Assembly (NCBI GenBank): GCA_023333565.1
Contig: JAJKFH010000534.1
Span: forward strand, 17,428-81,427
From: Puffinus mauretanicus
Lineage: Eukaryota; Chordata; Aves; Procellariiformes; Procellariidae
Reading direction: 5' to 3'
Length of the DNA: 64,000 nucleotides
Made by a program: the position numbers and the translations under genes. Below are positions 62,501-64,000 of the stretch, one piece after another. Below the pieces are notes generated by a model. The model did no database searches. It was given only the letters and a program-made list of their open reading frames with translations, and had not been told where the DNA came from. Every line of letters begins with the position of its first letter. The stretch's first letter is position 1.

Positions 62501-64000
62501 GTCATCTCTCAGGAAAAATGGAAAACATAAGACAGTGGGAACATAGGTATTTTATTTCTCTTTCACTGTCCTTTAACCTTCCCATCTTTCCACTATACTG
62601 TACAGTGCAGCAATTCTCAATATTGGATTATAAGGTCCCTGAAAATGCATTCTGGATTTGAAAAGTAGGTCTTATTAGTTTTGGGTGGATATAGTATTTT
62701 TCTTTTCAGAAATAGTAAAGAGGAGCAAAATATAATCCTCACATTAATCCTCATACAAAATATATTATCCTCAACTGTGAATAAGTGGACAGTCATTGGA
62801 CCAGCTCTGCCGTAAAGTCAGAGGAAAGCACTGCTTTAATCTGTTGTTTTGGCAACCACTGTCTATTTATTATTTTGGATTTTTCTCCAGTCAAGAAATG
62901 ATTTCTTTCTCCACTCTTCCTATGCTGTGTCTAGTCATGAGATTTTTTGGGGGCCTCCTGTTTTCTCAGCTTTTCCTCTGCTGTTCCGCTATCTCTTTTT
63001 CTTTCCCAAACAGCTGATTTTTCCCATGCTGAAACATTTCTCTCCAACCAGCTCGCAGAAAAGCTGCTCCTTGAGCATGTCTCCGGGGGATGCAGAGAGC
63101 AGGGAGTCTGGTGCAGCCGCCCGGGGTGTGCTGCGGCCCCCCGTGCCCGTCTGTCCCCTTCGCTTCTGCTCCCGGCTGCTCACGGACAGACGTGAAGCAG
63201 AAGGGAGAAGCACAGGCAATGCTGCCGGTGCCAGCAGCAGCTCCAGGGTTTTTACCCAAATGGAGGTGTCCACAAGCCTTGTTAAGTTTCTGGAATGCGT
63301 TCGTTGGACAGGTGACTCTTTAAACTTTCCATACTCTGAAAAAAATGAAAATAATATTGTAACTGTGGTGTTTCAGTGGAGCGTTAAATCATTTCGCAGT
63401 GAGAGATTTCTACATTTAAATGTAAAATCCAATGGCTCAATCCACTGAGTGGTAGCTGTATTTCAGTCAGCAGAGTTTTTATGAAAAAAACACAGTTAAG
63501 ATTGCTCTTCCCATGAAAACTCCCAGCTGGGATGTGGGTGAGGAAGCTAGACATTTTTGGCTTGGAAAAGGGCTGCTGTGGGGCTGCGGAGCAGGGGTGG
63601 CCCAGGCCACATGTGGTGATAAGCCACTCACCACCTTCCCCAGCGCAAAAGGTGGTGAGCAGCGAGCAACACCACCAAAAAGTCACCTTCAAAGCTAATA
63701 AAAGGAGGCAACTCCTCGCGCCACAAGCAGCAGCTTAATCCTTGCCAGGGGATCTTGTGGCTGCATGCAGCTGGAGCATGTGGACCAGCTTACGCCTGCT
63801 GTTAATCAGCTTGTTGGTGGTTCCTCACCTCGTCAGATGGTTTTTGCAGTTCCCCTCTAGGGATGATGGGTTCCCCACTGGATGGAGAGCGGTGGCCCTG
63901 CTGCCAGCTGTTGCCTCCCAGAGAGCAGCATCCAGATGTTGGGTGCATGGGTGCCTGCTCATCAGGCAGTTCTTTTGACTCTGAAATGGAGAAAATTAAG

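Larger units (their letters stand above)
48611..64000. other. Long gene-free 3' flank
   Basis: 15.4 kb with only short unsupported frames. Contents: an A-rich run with AACC units (49088-49170), a GC-richer patch (about 49990-50560), a 13-base direct repeat CCATATGATCATG (56835 and 56855), a small TATG/TG microsatellite (about 57474-57491), a short C/G run patch (60750-60758), a G-run (61632-61640), and a GC-rich segment at 63060-63260. No exon of FER, the neighbour expected here, is recognisable. Confidence 0.55.

Noticed and set aside
62849..63448. 199-codon + strand frame in the 3' flank
   Set aside because: The first half is hydrophobic AT-rich translation and the second is GC-rich translation, with overlapping frames on both strands; no domain, no splice context, no conserved motif recognised.
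1..64000. Exons of the expected neighbours MAN2A1 (left) and FER (right)
   Set aside because: No translated segment resembled the mannosidase or the C-terminal kinase lobe of FER on either strand.
1..64000. Bacterial-type systems, CRISPR arrays, tRNA or rRNA genes
   Set aside because: No regular spacer array, cloverleaf-like gene or rRNA block was seen; gene structure and repeats are those of a vertebrate.

Overview
This is vertebrate, almost certainly avian, nuclear DNA. It is AT-rich, intron-bearing and sparse in genes, and its interspersed repeats are CR1 LINEs with the bird-type 3' tail plus solo LTRs of avian endogenous retrovirus type. I recognise one real gene, PJA2 (praja-2, a RING-H2 E3 ubiquitin ligase), on the + strand. 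PJA2 is on chromosome Z in chicken, between MAN2A1 and FER, so a Z-chromosome origin is plausible. I see no exon of either neighbour here.

Layout. 1-6240 is the upstream flank, with a GC-rich unidentified patch (1395-1790) and a 1.8-kb antisense CR1 (3156-4970). 6240-7480 is the CpG-island promoter with three evenly spaced inverted CCAAT boxes and a short non-coding exon 1 ending at 6771. Intron 1 (15.2 kb) holds an ancient antisense CR1 (10875-11480) and a sense-oriented solo LTR (15554-16107). Coding exons are 21953-22156, 24792-25854, 29803-29988, 31435-31620, 33813-33924, 39327-39441, 39744-39859 and 40696-40827. All phases close and give 703 residues; human PJA2 has 708. The 3' UTR runs to about 41400. 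Introns 2-5 carry two short CR1 tails and a second sense LTR, which ends about 130 bases before exon 6.

41450-64000 is gene-free 3' flank. It contains a CR1 split by an antisense solo LTR (41665-43961), a pair of neighbouring palindromes (44622-44667), an internally deleted antisense CR1 with endonuclease and partial RT remnants (46521-48600), and then 15 kb in which I see only low-complexity DNA and spurious ORFs.

The window is essentially one housekeeping-type gene in a repeat-marked setting. I did not find an undescribed multi-gene system. The points most worth a second look are the promoter architecture (CCAAT array, G-quadruplex at the exon 1 donor), the run of weak GTAT splice donors, sense LTRs inside the gene, and the twin palindromes downstream.
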